A stretch of 64,000 nucleotides of DNA. Origin: CAYRFF01 sp964436125 (lineage in GTDB: Bacteria; Bacteroidota; Bacteroidia; Chitinophagales; Saprospiraceae). Position numbers and translations under genes: made by a program. Each line of letters opens with the position of its first letter. Positions within the stretch are counted from its first letter, which is position 1. Under the pieces are notes generated by a model. It was not told the origin of the DNA, searched no databases, and saw only the letters and a list, made by a program, of their open reading frames with translations. Below are positions 19,070-29,759 of this stretch, piece by piece. The stretch spans positions 85,420 through 149,419 of the forward strand of contig CAYTBT010000001.1 of assembly GCA_964436125.1 (NCBI GenBank). Direction: 5' to 3'.

Positions 19070-21148
19070 ATGTTGAAGGCAACTTTGATGACATCGGCGG
19101 ACACACTGTATAAAGTTATGCTCGCCTATATGATTATGCTATCACCACTCTGCACAAGCACCTATGGGCAAGCCGATACTACTTCACAACAAGTCTTACA
19201 GAAGTATAAAAGCCTAGATACCAGAGAAGAGAGATTAGACTATATTGACTCGATAGATTTGCATCGGAATTTTTCAACCGACTCCATATTTGCATCACTG
19301 CTGTATGAAGTTATTGATGAAAACTTAAAAGCAGGTGACACCGCATCCGTAATCGGAATGAGCATATCCTTAAACAATTATTATTTCTATCCGCTTTCAG
19401 CACCACAGAAAATAGTAGATCTCATAGGGCGATTTGATGATTATATTGACAATCATCCTACCCATGATGTCGGTGGCTTATTGCTAGGACTTGCGGATGC
19501 CTACTATGGGCTTGGGAATCTGCAGAAATCATATAAGGTATATAAGCAAGCAGCACAGTTATATGAAGAATTCGGTGACTCGAGTTACCAGAATTATGGG
19601 ATAGCATATTTACGCGCAGCAGATAATGCCAATTTAATGGGTAAATATGGAAAGTCTGTGCAAGACTTTGAAGCGGCAAAAAATATTTTCACATATCAAA
19701 AAGATACCTCACTTTATCTATGGGCGAGTTACGGCCAGAGCGTCAATCTCAGTAAGCTTCGGTTCTTTGAAGACGCCGATAGCTTGAGAAAAGATATCCT
19801 GCCCACAGCTCTTGAGATCAAGGCAGATGATGTTGTCATTGCCATCTATGTTGCCGCAATGGCAGATAGCAGAAAAGTAGGCGATTACGACGAATCCTTA
19901 AAATATGCCCGGAAATTGATAAAAATGTGCAATCAGATGCCCGATTCCTATCAATGCATGACCGCATACATGGGAATTGCAGTTGACTATATCAATAAAG
20001 GGAATATCGATTCTGCAAGCTATTATTTCAAGCTCTATGAAGATAAAATGAGCAAGTTTAAGGGAAATAAAACCGCTGAAACTGATTATTACATCCTGAA
20101 AGCCAATCTAGCTTACGCAAAAGGGCACTCCACACAAGCTCAAAACATTATTGATCGACATTTATCGCCCGTTGAAGACATTCACGACAAGGCCAATAAG
20201 CTCAGAATATTAAATCTGCAATGCGCGATTGATTCTAGTTCACAGGATTATAAAGCAGCATTCAGAACTTTACAAAAACTAAAAAGCGTCAAAGATTCTA
20301 TCAATATCGAGACGCTGGAAAATCAATTTACTTATTATCAAATCTTCTTCCAGACCAATAAAAAGAAACGAGAAATCGCCGAGCAACGCGCTCAGATTAC
20401 ACGCCTAGAACTCGCGAAAAAAAAGCAGCAGATTTTATGGGGGTCAATAATAGCCGCAGTCCTGATTATCAGTATTGTCCTTTACTTTATCCGTGAAAAA
20501 CAACTCGCCGCTAAGAAACAACAGATGCAGGAAGAATTTAGTAGAAAACTCCTTGTTGCACAAGAAGAGGAACGTAAACGCATCTCCAGAGAACTTCACG
20601 ACGGCATAGGACAGAGCCTTATCCTTATCAAGAATAAGGTAAGATTGAAAGATAAAAAAGGGACTCGTGAACTTGTGAAACAGACACTAGAAGACGTGCG
20701 ACAAGTTTCACGCGGCCTGCATCCCTATGTCCTGGAAAACCTTGGCCTCACCAGTGCAATTGAACACCTCATTAAAGAAGCGGAATCCAATTCCGATATC
20801 TTCTTTGACCGAGAGATAAAAGACATAGATAAGCTCCTCCCGGACGAGCATAAACTCAATGTCTATAGAATCGTTCAAGAAGCCATTTCCAATGTCTTAA
20901 AGCACTCCGGGGCTGAAGCTGCCAAGGTTATTGTCGATAAAAGCGACTCCTTCATTGACATAAAAATCATTGACCACGGAAAAGGTTTTGACTTAACGAG
21001 CCAGGAAGGTATTCTTTCCAGCCTAGGTATGCAGACGCTCAAGGAACGCACCAAGATTTCCGGTGGCAAGCTCCTTATTTCCTCAGAGAAAGGTTCCGGC
21101 ACGACAATTCATCTCTTAATCCCCTATACAAACTTGCATAATTCATAA
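19070..21148 (+). CDS. TPR-containing sensor histidine kinase (HisKA_3/NarL type)
   Basis: The 692-residue protein has a signal or anchor segment, a TPR-rich sensor region (about residues 40-440), a transmembrane helix (IIAAVLIISIVLYFIR, about 466-481), a coiled coil, the phosphoacceptor box EEERKRISRELHDGIGQSL (His about 513) and a HATPase domain with N-box NVYRIVQEAISNVLKHS and G-boxes GKGFDL and SEKGSGTTI. It would phosphorylate a NarL-type regulator, but none is adjacent, so it is an orphan here. An alternative ATG lies at 19088. Confidence 0.9.
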   Translation: MLKATLMTSADTLYKVMLAYMIMLSPLCTSTYGQADTTSQQVLQKYKSLDTREERLDYIDSIDLHRNFSTDSIFASLLYEVIDENLKAGDTASVIGMSISLNNYYFYPLSAPQKIVDLIGRFDDYIDNHPTHDVGGLLLGLADAYYGLGNLQKSYKVYKQAAQLYEEFGDSSYQNYGIAYLRAADNANLMGKYGKSVQDFEAAKNIFTYQKDTSLYLWASYGQSVNLSKLRFFEDADSLRKDILPTALEIKADDVVIAIYVAAMADSRKVGDYDESLKYARKLIKMCNQMPDSYQCMTAYMGIAVDYINKGNIDSASYYFKLYEDKMSKFKGNKTAETDYYILKANLAYAKGHSTQAQNIIDRHLSPVEDIHDKANKLRILNLQCAIDSSSQDYKAAFRTLQKLKSVKDSINIETLENQFTYYQIFFQTNKKKREIAEQRAQITRLELAKKKQQILWGSIIAAVLIISIVLYFIREKQLAAKKQQMQEEFSRKLLVAQEEERKRISRELHDGIGQSLILIKNKVRLKDKKGTRELVKQTLEDVRQVSRGLHPYVLENLGLTSAIEHLIKEAESNSDIFFDREIKDIDKLLPDEHKLNVYRIVQEAISNVLKHSGAEAAKVIVDKSDSFIDIKIIDHGKGFDLTSQEGILSSLGMQTLKERTKISGGKLLISSEKGSGTTIHLLIPYTNLHNS
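20110..20121 (-). repeat. TTTGCGNAAGCT motif, N=T
   Basis: Exact copy within the TPR-histidine kinase gene, antisense. Confidence 0.9.
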
Positions 21149-21209
21149 GCATAAGGAAACAGAGCTTCACTTTCCATCATAATTGTGATTAAAGTTTTTC
21201 CCAAGAAAA

Positions 21210-21246
21210 AAGGCAGTAAAGTAATCCTTGAGCACTTTACTGCCTT
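21210..21246. terminator. Bidirectional terminator between kinase and DUF4382 gene
   Basis: AAGGCAGTAAAGT (21210-21222) and ACTTTACTGCCTT (21234-21246) form a perfect 13-bp stem with an 11-base loop between two convergent genes. Confidence 0.8.
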
Positions 21247-21411
21247 ACATTGTTGACCTGTTCTAGTCTTGCCATGACTTTCTGAGCGCCCTACCGCAAT
21301 CTTCTCAAGAAAAACAAATTCTTAAACTCATCATTCTCAATTAATCTTGCAGTAAAGACGAGAAAAACTCTCAATTGCATTCAACGCATTAATACATTGT
21401 TCCTCAATTTT

Positions 21412-22347
21412 CTAGAGAAACAAAATACCCGTAACGGATACATTTACCTCAGAATTGTTTCCGGTATCCACGCTTATATCGTCAGCTGAAATCTCACCCA
21501 ATACATCAAATTGCAGCGTACCGATCAGTTTATAACTACCGTCTGCCTGCTTATCATAGGATGCAAAATGTATCTCGTAATTACCGGGAGACAAGAAATG
21601 TAGGGAAAAGTCACCATTTGATTGAATTGCAGCGCTGGTTATAGCTTTCGCAAATTGGTTCTGTGGTTCCAGTGAAGCATCGGCTTCCGTAGTGCGGTCA
21701 TAAGTGCCTTTTGCGTAAGCATATACAATCACCTTATCACTTCCATTAAATGCTGAACTCGCATTCCCCGTAATCGTTCCGGTTTCTTCCTTATTCAACA
21801 CGCGTATTCCACCATTAAAATTGTCTGAAAATTCATAAGCATCATCCGGATTTCCGGTGTACTGAATGTTCTTTCTCAGATCAAAGTCAATGAGAATAGT
21901 TGTCGTTTCACCTTGCACAATCTCAAATGGGCTGCTTATCGTCAGATTAATCGTATTAGTCATCAAAGGGTGGATTTTGCCATCCTTATCCACAATGTGA
22001 CAGCCGGCGTCAACTCCGTCAACATCCGCATTCCCATTGCTGAGTATAAGCGTAATGTTGTTATAAGAACCTGCTTCCAGATCGGTGTTTAGAAGCACTT
22101 TAGTCTGCCCGTTCCGATATTTCAAGAGGTCAAAACTCATAGGCTCAAATGTCTCAATCGTCTGATCTCCGATCTTTATGCCTTCAATACTTAAAAATAC
22201 CGACTCGACATTGTCATTATCAATCGGTGCATCCGTAATCTCCAATTGAAATGCCCCGCTTGTGTCCATCGGCTCGTTTTTCCCACAAGACATAAGTCCG
22301 AGGACAAGAACGCCTATACATAGGTTCAATATGGTATTTAATCTCAT
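21412..22347 (-). CDS. DUF4382 domain lipoprotein
   Basis: The 311-residue product has a lipoprotein signal with lipobox LGLMSC (Cys 21) and a DUF4382 domain starting FQLEITDAPIDNDNVESVFLSIEGI, followed by a carboxypeptidase-regulatory-like beta domain (about residues 185-270, GNASSAFNGSDKVIVYAYA). Surface or periplasmic lipoproteins of this kind are frequent in Bacteroidota and have no assigned role. It is monocistronic and contains one exact and one near copy of the TTTGCGNAAGCT motif. Confidence 0.85.
   Translation of the reverse strand: MRLNTILNLCIGVLVLGLMSCGKNEPMDTSGAFQLEITDAPIDNDNVESVFLSIEGIKIGDQTIETFEPMSFDLLKYRNGQTKVLLNTDLEAGSYNNITLILSNGNADVDGVDAGCHIVDKDGKIHPLMTNTINLTISSPFEIVQGETTTILIDFDLRKNIQYTGNPDDAYEFSDNFNGGIRVLNKEETGTITGNASSAFNGSDKVIVYAYAKGTYDRTTEADASLEPQNQFAKAITSAAIQSNGDFSLHFLSPGNYEIHFASYDKQADGSYKLIGTLQFDVLGEISADDISVDTGNNSEVNVSVTGILFL
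21643..21654 (-). repeat. TTTGCGNAAGCT motif, N=A
   Basis: Exact copy within the DUF4382 gene, sense; a near copy (TTTGCGTAAGCA) follows at about 21711. Confidence 0.9.
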
Positions 22348-22618
22348 AATTTAAATTTAAATTAAATGTTTTATTCATGCCTAAAACGATCGCAGATGTC
22401 GGATGTTGCTTCAATTTATCTCCTTTTGTATAAAGGAATGAGAACTTTGTATATTAAAAATTATTATAATATGTTTTTGCCCATTTTTCAACTTGCATCC
22501 TCTCGTCTTACCAGCGATTGCCAAGAGAAAAACTACAATTAACACTCATTCCTCAGAGACAATTTCTGCAGGAATTGCTCGATACAGGTATTCAATAATG
22601 GCAAGGCCATTAATCTAC

Positions 22619-24727
22619 TCAGGCAAGATCATTAAACTCCATTTCTGTCCATATTTCCACCGTTCCGAGGGCTTGAGCTTTCTTAAGCTTTGAGCCGGCA
22701 TTTTTTCCTACGACAAGGATATCGAGATTGGAAGAGACAGCACTGATATTCTTTGCTCCGAGTTCCTCAGCCTTTGCTTTGGCTTCTTTTCTCGTCATCG
22801 TCTCCAGGGAGCCTGTAAACAGGATTTTCTTCCCTTTTAAGGGTGCATCATCTGCGATATGAACCGGCATATCTTCTTCCGTCTGTTGCATATTTACGCC
22901 GAGTTCTTCCAGTTCTTGTAGCATTGCGATATTGGATTCATCGGAGAAATAGGCTACGAGATTGCGTGCGACAACCGGACCTAGGTCCTTTATTGCGGTA
23001 AAATCGCTTTCTGTCCATTGCTTAAGTTGTAGGAGGTGTTCAATTTTTTCGGCGATAATTGAACTCACTTTTTTCCCGACGTGATGAATGCTTAAGCCAT
23101 ATAGAAGCCTTTTTATCGGGCGGTGTTTGCTATTTTCAATAGCATCGCGGAGGTTTTCAGCAGATTTCAACCCGAAATCTTTCAGCGAGGCTATTTTTTC
23201 ATAATTCAGTCTATAGATATCCGGGAGGGACTCTATAAATCCAAGGGTTCTGAAACGCTGAATAATAGCTGGCCCCAATCCCTCTATGTCCATCGCATCG
23301 CGTGATGCGTAGTGCTTCATCCGTTCATATATCTGTGCCTCACACTGTGCATTGACACATCTCCATGCCGATTCACCTTCAAGCCGTTGCAAGGGATGCT
23401 TGCATACCGGGCATTCTGTAGGAAAGTCAATGGAAATTTCACTTCCATCGCGTCTATCTTTCACCACAGATACAATATAGGGAATAACATCTCCCGCGCG
23501 CTCAACGAGCACATAATCATTGATTCTGATATCCTTTGATCGGATAAAATCTTCATTGTGCAAGGAGATTGAAGAAATATCCACACCTGCAAGATGTACC
23601 GGATCAAGCTTAGCAACCGGAGTAATTGAGCCTATTTTCCCGACCTGAAATTCAACGGAATTTAAACGTGTGCTTGCTTGCTTAGCTTTAAATTTAAAAG
23701 CTATCGCCCAGCGTGGGTGATGTGCAGTATAACCGCATATCCGTTGTGCATCGATGGAATTTACCTTGATGACCATTCCATCAATTTCGTATGGATATTC
23801 TTCTCGCTGTTCTTCCCATTCTTCACAAGCCCGGATGACTTCTTCTATCCCAAGATAACGCTTTCCGGCTGTAGGCGGCACTTTAAAGGAAAGACTGCCG
23901 AGCAATCGGATATCTTCGGAATGCAGGAGTCGATCTGCCTTGGCAGAATCCGGTTCCACATAGCCGAGATGATAGAGGAAGACATCGATATTCCTCTCTG
24001 CGGTGTCGGCTGGTTTTTTCATACGTAAACCACCGGTGGCAGCATTCCGGGGATTGGCGAAGAGCTTGATTCCTTCTTTTTCTCGTTCCGCATTCAGCTC
24101 TGCAAATTTATCTTTTCTTATAATTGCCTCGCCGCGGACTTCTGCCTTAGTAATTCCATATTGTGAAAAATGTGCTTGCAGGGGAACTGTAGGTAAAGTT
24201 CTGATATTCTCGGTAATATCTTCCCCTTCAGCTCCATTTCCTCGCGTTGCAGCTCGGACAAATTTATCATCCTCGTACACCAGTGCTACGCTTCCTCCAT
24301 CAAATTTAGGTTCAATGGCATATTCCACAGTGGCATTTGCCGGAAGGCTCAGTAGCTTTTTTATCTGCGTATCAAATTCCCTTAAATCTTCAGGATTATA
24401 AGAATTCCCAAGGGACAACATCGGGCTCAAATGACGAACCGTTATCCCTTGTTCACTGATGTCACTGCCGATGCGTTGTGTGGGAGAAGTCGGCACTATC
24501 CACTCGGGATGTTCCTCCTCAACCACTTTTAAAGCATTAAAAAGTATATCGTATTCTTTATCGGTAAGAATCGGATCGTTCTTTACATAATATCTCCACT
24601 CGTGAAAGCGAAGGACATCGCGGAGTTGCTCAACTTCTTCTCTTGTATTGAGCCTTGCGCCAGTTAATTGCTCCGTGCGTTTATTCCAATACTGTGTGTT
24701 GTAAAAATCCTTATTTGTTTCTGCCAT
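22619..24727 (-). CDS. ligA: NAD+-dependent DNA ligase LigA
   Basis: The 702-residue enzyme seals DNA nicks using NAD+. Ia domain (YYVKNDPILTDKEYDILF), adenylated lysine in EPKFDGGS (the usual leucine or isoleucine is F), the RGEAIIRK and HYPRWAIAFKFKA-like (HHPRWAIAFKFKAKQ) motifs, the Cys4 zinc finger (CPVCKHPL ... CVNAQCEAQ), helix-hairpin-helix repeats and a C-terminal BRCT domain (about 625-702) are all present. Length is typical. Confidence 0.97.
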   Translation of the reverse strand: MAETNKDFYNTQYWNKRTEQLTGARLNTREEVEQLRDVLRFHEWRYYVKNDPILTDKEYDILFNALKVVEEEHPEWIVPTSPTQRIGSDISEQGITVRHLSPMLSLGNSYNPEDLREFDTQIKKLLSLPANATVEYAIEPKFDGGSVALVYEDDKFVRAATRGNGAEGEDITENIRTLPTVPLQAHFSQYGITKAEVRGEAIIRKDKFAELNAEREKEGIKLFANPRNAATGGLRMKKPADTAERNIDVFLYHLGYVEPDSAKADRLLHSEDIRLLGSLSFKVPPTAGKRYLGIEEVIRACEEWEEQREEYPYEIDGMVIKVNSIDAQRICGYTAHHPRWAIAFKFKAKQASTRLNSVEFQVGKIGSITPVAKLDPVHLAGVDISSISLHNEDFIRSKDIRINDYVLVERAGDVIPYIVSVVKDRRDGSEISIDFPTECPVCKHPLQRLEGESAWRCVNAQCEAQIYERMKHYASRDAMDIEGLGPAIIQRFRTLGFIESLPDIYRLNYEKIASLKDFGLKSAENLRDAIENSKHRPIKRLLYGLSIHHVGKKVSSIIAEKIEHLLQLKQWTESDFTAIKDLGPVVARNLVAYFSDESNIAMLQELEELGVNMQQTEEDMPVHIADDAPLKGKKILFTGSLETMTRKEAKAKAEELGAKNISAVSSNLDILVVGKNAGSKLKKAQALGTVEIWTEMEFNDLA

Positions 24728-24731
24728 ATAC

Positions 24732-24762
24732 GCAAGATAGGAAGAGAAAAAAGACTATTCAA
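24732..24762 (-). promoter_or_regulatory. Promoter of ligA
   Basis: Minus strand TTG (24760-24762), 20 bases, then TATCTTGC (24732-24739), close to the Bacteroidota consensus and only a few bases before the ligA ATG, suggesting a very short leader. Confidence 0.55.
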
Positions 24763-24981
24763 AAGGATTTTATTGATTTAATCCACAGCTGTCCAAAACG
24801 ATAAATTATCAATCAAGCTACGCTCAGTGATAATGGATTCCAGCACCCAAAATATGCAAGGTTTCATAAGCCACGCGGCAAAAATTGAAGACGACTAAAT
24901 ACTTAAAGATTATTACACTGTGCAAGTTTCCATCATTCAATCCCAAGTCTCGGAACCAGCCTAAGTAATCCAAGCCATTGT

Positions 24982-26229
24982 TTACGTATGAAAGGAATAC
25001 TCTTGAACAAGCTCTTGCGGGCTCCGATGAGGGCGCACAATTGTACTTGTATTTCCATCGATAAAAACTTCTGCAGGAAGTGGTCTCAAGTTGTACACGG
25101 AAGCCATAGAATAGCCATAAGCACCGGCATTGCAGATACACAACACATCACCTACACGGATTTCAGGCATCGCGCGATCAACGGCAAAGTTATCCTCCTC
25201 ACAGATATTCCCACAGATATCATAGGTATATATCTCGCCATCGGGGTTACTGAGATTGAAGATCTCGTGATAGGCATTGTAATACATAGGTCGCATAAAT
25301 TGTGAAAAGCCGCTATCCGTAATCGCAAATCTTTTCTTCCCACTGCATTTTACGACGGTAGTTTCAATCAGAAAAAAGCCGGCTTGGCTGACAAGGAATT
25401 TTCCCGGTTCAATGATTAATTGAAGCTCCTTGCCTATATTCTCCTGCAATCGATTGAATCGCTCTGTCACTTCATTCCCCAGGTCGGTAATTTTACTAAT
25501 CTTTTCATCCGGGGAATATGGAATCCGAAAACCGCCACCGAAATTAATGTATTCCAGATGTTCATTATATCGCGATGCGACATCCATAAGTACATCGGCA
25601 CTCTGACGGAAAGCGTCTTTATCCGACACATCGGATCCGAGGTGAATATGCCAGCCTTTCACCTTGAGTTTTCCGGCTTTCATATATTCTTCCAGCTGGT
25701 CCATGTATCGCATATCGAGACCAAATTTTGATTCATCATGTGCGGTGGAAATCTTCTTTACTCCCCCGGCCACGATAGACGGATTAATCCTTATCATCAC
25801 CGGTATGTCACTGAATTTTTCAATCCACCGATGGATGAATTCCATATTATCCAGAGTAACACTTACCCCGTGATCGACCACTTTCTCGATTTCTCTGAAG
25901 CTTGCACCATTGGCCGTGAAGACCATATCGGTGGGATTGAAACCGGCTTCAAGGCCTGTCAGCACTTCTCCGAGCGATACGGTATCAAGACCGCTTCCCA
26001 AGTTGCGAAGGTGTTGTAGGATAGCCGGGTTATTATTGGATTTCATGGCAAAGTGTATCTCGAGTTTTTCCGTAGGAAAAGCTTTCTGCAAAGCTTGATA
26101 TTGACTGCTTATTTTCTCTCCGTCATATACGTAAACAGGCATTCCGTACTCGCTTGCAAGTTGTAATAAATCTATTCCTCTGAGTTTCCCGTTTATGGGT
26201 GTGTAAAATGGTATATAATTTTCTTGCAT
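24982..26229 (-). CDS. lysA: Diaminopimelate decarboxylase LysA
   Basis: PLP-dependent enzyme making L-lysine from meso-diaminopimelate. The PLP lysine is in EIHFAMKSNNNPAIL (about residue 62); the glycine loop is YINFGGGFRIPY; the phosphate and substrate region is LIIEPGKFLVSQAGFF, and the catalytic cysteine and conserved tyrosine follow in GNICEEDNF and CNAGAYGYSMASVYNLRPLP. The 415-residue length is normal. It lies 8 bases downstream of the PBP4-type gene and is probably co-transcribed with it, joining lysine/cell-wall functions. Confidence 0.95.
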   Translation of the reverse strand: MQENYIPFYTPINGKLRGIDLLQLASEYGMPVYVYDGEKISSQYQALQKAFPTEKLEIHFAMKSNNNPAILQHLRNLGSGLDTVSLGEVLTGLEAGFNPTDMVFTANGASFREIEKVVDHGVSVTLDNMEFIHRWIEKFSDIPVMIRINPSIVAGGVKKISTAHDESKFGLDMRYMDQLEEYMKAGKLKVKGWHIHLGSDVSDKDAFRQSADVLMDVASRYNEHLEYINFGGGFRIPYSPDEKISKITDLGNEVTERFNRLQENIGKELQLIIEPGKFLVSQAGFFLIETTVVKCSGKKRFAITDSGFSQFMRPMYYNAYHEIFNLSNPDGEIYTYDICGNICEEDNFAVDRAMPEIRVGDVLCICNAGAYGYSMASVYNLRPLPAEVFIDGNTSTIVRPHRSPQELVQEYSFHT

Positions 26230-26237
26230 TGGTAAGA

Positions 26238-27599
26238 TTAATAGGTATTATAAATATCAATCAGCACTGCTTCCATCCCTTGTTTCAGCAGATGTCGATC
26301 GATAATAAAATTGTTGTTCATCCAGCTGAAGAGTACAACTTTTCCGCTTCTGCAGATGATGTAACCGCTGAGGTTATAGACATTTCTCATGCTTCCTGAC
26401 TTGGCATAGATTTCAATCGGTGCCTGTGTAAACATACTTCTCAGCGTTCCGGATTCTCCGCCTTTCGGCAAATGTTTTTTCGTCCGATTAAAATCCTCCT
26501 CGTACATGCGCTTTAAAAGTGCGACATTATTGGCTGGTGTATTTAAATTATATCTGCTCAATCCGGACCCATCCGCATAGATAAAGGTATCCGGAAGGAA
26601 GGTAAATAAGCTATCAAGCGCATAATTTATAGCAACTGAGCTCTTCAGTGTATCTGAAAGACTATAAGAAACGGCAAGAACCAGTTGTTCTGCTATGTGA
26701 TTATCGCTCTGTTGAAGCATAAAGCGATAAAGGCTGTCGGTATATATTCCATACATAGTCTGTTTATGTGCATAGTCCACAGCAGGGATGGATTCAATAA
26801 AAAGGTGATTATCCAGCGTATCATTGAGTAATCGCCCGAGGGAATATTTATCGGCAGACATGGGTAAAACAATCTTGTCATTTGCGGAAGCTAATGGGCC
26901 GATATCGTAGTCAAATGCATTGGCAAAATCAGCGCGAATTACTGTAAAGTCTTCCGCCTCCAGCTCCGGTTTATAGGTAAGCCAATTTCTGAAATATGTC
27001 GGATAAACCTCAATATCGTGATATTCCTTGTTGCGCAGGGTAAAGCTGATGAGATTGCCATAGGCGGGAAAGAAGGATTTTTCAGCCTGAAAACTATAGA
27101 GAAAATCATCCCAGGCCCAGCCCTTCCCAAATTTTTCGTCCTTATATTGTGCGTTACTTAGAATCAAAACCGGGGCAAGTGCTTCCAGGCTATCGACGAG
27201 GGACAGATGTGCATGGAAGTGTGGATTGAGGAATTCCGGATCGCCATAAGGCCAGATAATTGCTGTGTCATGATTAATTATATAATCGATAAAGGGCATG
27301 CGATCTGGCAGGGTTTTATCTGCGAGATAATAGGTAAAAAGCTTGGTTGTGGAAGCGGGGTTAAAGTGATCGTGACCATTGTGATTATATAATATCTCAC
27401 CTGTTTCTGCATCGGCGACATATAGGCCATAATAGTGCTTACTCCAGAGCTTATCTGCAGTAATATCCTTATGAATCTGCTTGCCGAGCTTACTTCCCAT
27501 TGTGACCCTGGGAGCAGAGCATGCCTGCATAAGACATAAGAGAACAAAGGCATAAAGTAAAGAACAATACTTCCGTTTTTCTCCTGTTAAATGCTTCAT
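26238..27599 (-). CDS. dacB: S13 family D-Ala-D-Ala carboxypeptidase/endopeptidase (PBP4 type)
   Basis: The 453-residue lipoprotein (lipobox LMQAC, Cys 27) has the three penicillin-binding motifs in order: SxxK in NPASTTKLFTYY, SxN in QQSDNHIAEQL and KTG-like KSGS in EIYAKSGSMRNVY. It would trim or cleave peptidoglycan peptides in the periplasm. The insertion typical of class C PBPs between the first two motifs is present. It carries an exact TTTGCGNAAGCT motif copy (antisense). Confidence 0.92.
   Translation of the reverse strand: MKHLTGEKRKYCSLLYAFVLLCLMQACSAPRVTMGSKLGKQIHKDITADKLWSKHYYGLYVADAETGEILYNHNGHDHFNPASTTKLFTYYLADKTLPDRMPFIDYIINHDTAIIWPYGDPEFLNPHFHAHLSLVDSLEALAPVLILSNAQYKDEKFGKGWAWDDFLYSFQAEKSFFPAYGNLISFTLRNKEYHDIEVYPTYFRNWLTYKPELEAEDFTVIRADFANAFDYDIGPLASANDKIVLPMSADKYSLGRLLNDTLDNHLFIESIPAVDYAHKQTMYGIYTDSLYRFMLQQSDNHIAEQLVLAVSYSLSDTLKSSVAINYALDSLFTFLPDTFIYADGSGLSRYNLNTPANNVALLKRMYEEDFNRTKKHLPKGGESGTLRSMFTQAPIEIYAKSGSMRNVYNLSGYIICRSGKVVLFSWMNNNFIIDRHLLKQGMEAVLIDIYNTY
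26881..26892 (+). repeat. TTTGCGNAAGCT motif, N=G
   Basis: Exact copy within the PBP4-type gene, antisense. Confidence 0.9.
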
Positions 27600-27782
27600 A
27601 TTCAGTTTCTATAAATAAGAGGGCTGAAATTAAGAAAAATCTGCAATTATGAGCTTTTACAGATGTTAAAGGATTGATAAAAGGGATTTACAGCATGCCG
27701 ATCATGCCCACTATGACCTGAAATGAAGGGAAATTTTATCCTCAGAAGCATTCCTGAAGCCCCTATTCTCCGGTGGAAGTTA

Positions 27783-29663
27783 TCACACACAGAGTTTCAT
27801 AAACTTTGCTTCATCCTCCGTAGTGCCTACGAGGACAAGCTCACAATCTTTTGATAAAATATAACCGGGATCGGGATTGATAATCTGTTCATCATTTCTC
27901 TTTATAGAAAGGACATTACAGCCGGTAGTTTTTCTTATCTGTGCTTCGATGAGCGTTTTCCCTGCAAATTCATCGGGTGTTTCAGCGGCAAAGATGTTCA
28001 ATCCTTCAGCGACGACCACAATATCATTCTGCTCAAGGATATTTAAAATGGCATTGGCGCCCATGCTCGCATAGGAAAGGACGAAGTCAGCTCCCGCACG
28101 ATGAAGGGTAACGACATTTCTACGGCGCATAGAACGGCTTATCACCTGGATATTGGGTCTGAGTTTTCTCACGTAGATAGTCAGATATATATTCATATCG
28201 TCATCGTGCGTTGTTATCAGGACACAAGGTGTTTTATCGATACCTGCTTTTTCAAGTATCGTTCCGGTGGCTTTACGATGTTTCCTCCGTTGTACCAAAG
28301 GTACAAAAAGGAGGGAATATTGTAAAACCACCTGATGTGCGCCGTCCGCGGAGCGGACAAGCACGTCTGGTGGTGCAGCCACCGGAACGATGTAGCGCCA
28401 TACGCGGAGCGTATGGCGCTACATCTTGATGTCTTCGGCGGAGCCGAGGATATATCGATCGTCATTCTCCTTGATGCGTGAAGGGTCTTTATCAATGATA
28501 CGGAAATCTATTCTGCGTTGAGTAAATGCCTTGGCAATACCTTCACCTACCCGACCTGCACCGATAATGATAACCGGATTTTCATTGGCTCTATAATCGC
28601 TCATCTGTTCATCGTATGCTCTGAACTGTTCTACGGTACCTGCCATAATAAGGACACTCTCTTGTTGTATTATCAGATCAGCTCGTGGTTTAAGGTACTT
28701 CCCACGTTCCCATATTCCGACGAGGTTAATCCCCAGCCTTTCTCTGAGATTACTTTCTTGTAGTGTTTTCCCGACGAGAGGCGTCTGATATGCCATTGCT
28801 TCTGCGACGACGAGTTCATCAATATGGCCGACAACATGAACTCTGCTATCCTGGCCTATTGTCCTTCTTGAGAGGGTTTTCCCCATCATGTCGCCCATGC
28901 GCAATACATAATTGCTCCCGGCGAGCTTTAGGAGGTCGATAGAATCTACAGACGTTGCGGTGGCAACAATTTTTACATCTTCATCCACCTCGCGCACGGT
29001 GTTGCAGATATTGGAATTGACCATGTCTGTCCCGATTGCCACGACAAGGCTCGCTTGATTTACCTGGGCATTCTGATAGGTCTTTGGATTGTCAAATTCT
29101 CCGAGAATCACATTGTAACCTTTATCGTGATAATCAAGTGCTTTTTCTTGTTCACCTACGATTAATACGTAGTCATAATTATAGGCTTGAAGCTTGTCAA
29201 TCAATGCCTCCGTAACGGAATTCAAATGAGAAATAAGCACGTGATTACGCATATCTTCCGGTAATTTCCTGGGAGTGCGTTTCCTCGACTGTGCCTTCAG
29301 CCACGGTGCATAAAAGAATTCAATGAAAGAAAAGGGAAGGAGGATGAGCAGAGATATCATTCCGGTTACAAGGACTATTACTGAAAATCCCCTGCCCAGG
29401 TCACTGTAAAAAGTTATATCTCCAAATCCCAATGTGGACATCACCGTGAGTGTCCAGTACAAGCCGGTTATCCAGCTATAGTCCCTGCCTTCATATTCCA
29501 TTATTAAGTGAAATATTATTGTGTATGTCATTACGAGGAGGAAGAGATAACCGAGAAAACGCGCTAGTCGCTTCAGGTTGTACTTGGTATTCCTTCTGGA
29601 TATAATCTGTGTAAGTTGTGAAGTAAAAAATTTCAAAATCGCAACAATTTTGTGATTAATCAA
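27783..29663 (-). pseudogene. K+ channel with two RCK/TrkA-N domains, interrupted by palindromic insertion
   Basis: The first part (29663 to 28419) has two transmembrane helices around the filter TLGFGDITF, then an RCK domain and the start of a second (GAGRVGEGIAKAF, ending YILGSAEDI). The rest of the second domain (ILEKAGIDKTPCVLITTHDDDMNIYL to the end at 27783) continues in the same frame after about 165 bases of palindromic DNA. The insertion keeps the frame but brings one TAG (28419-28421). The downstream part has a GTG at 28380-28382 and could be made separately. Whether a functional two-chain channel or a dead gene results cannot be told. Confidence 0.85.
28258..28425. mobile_element. 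Nested palindromic insertion in the channel gene
   Basis: Terminal inverted repeats ATCGTTCCGGTGGCT (28258-28272) and AGCCACCGGAACGAT (28377-28391) enclose three smaller hairpins (28284-28314; 28344-28358 GTCCGC-GGA-GCGGAC; imperfect arms around it). Next to the right repeat is a 17-bp stem (28389-28405/28409-28425) with loop GGA. It splits an RCK domain in frame. Confidence 0.85.
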
Positions 29664-29759
29664 GAAAGGTAAATGTACAAAATGTTCTTGAACTTAATTT
29701 CCCACTGTGAAAGTAGAAAGTTGAATGAAGGGAGGCTCTTATGCTATCTGAGGAGATGA

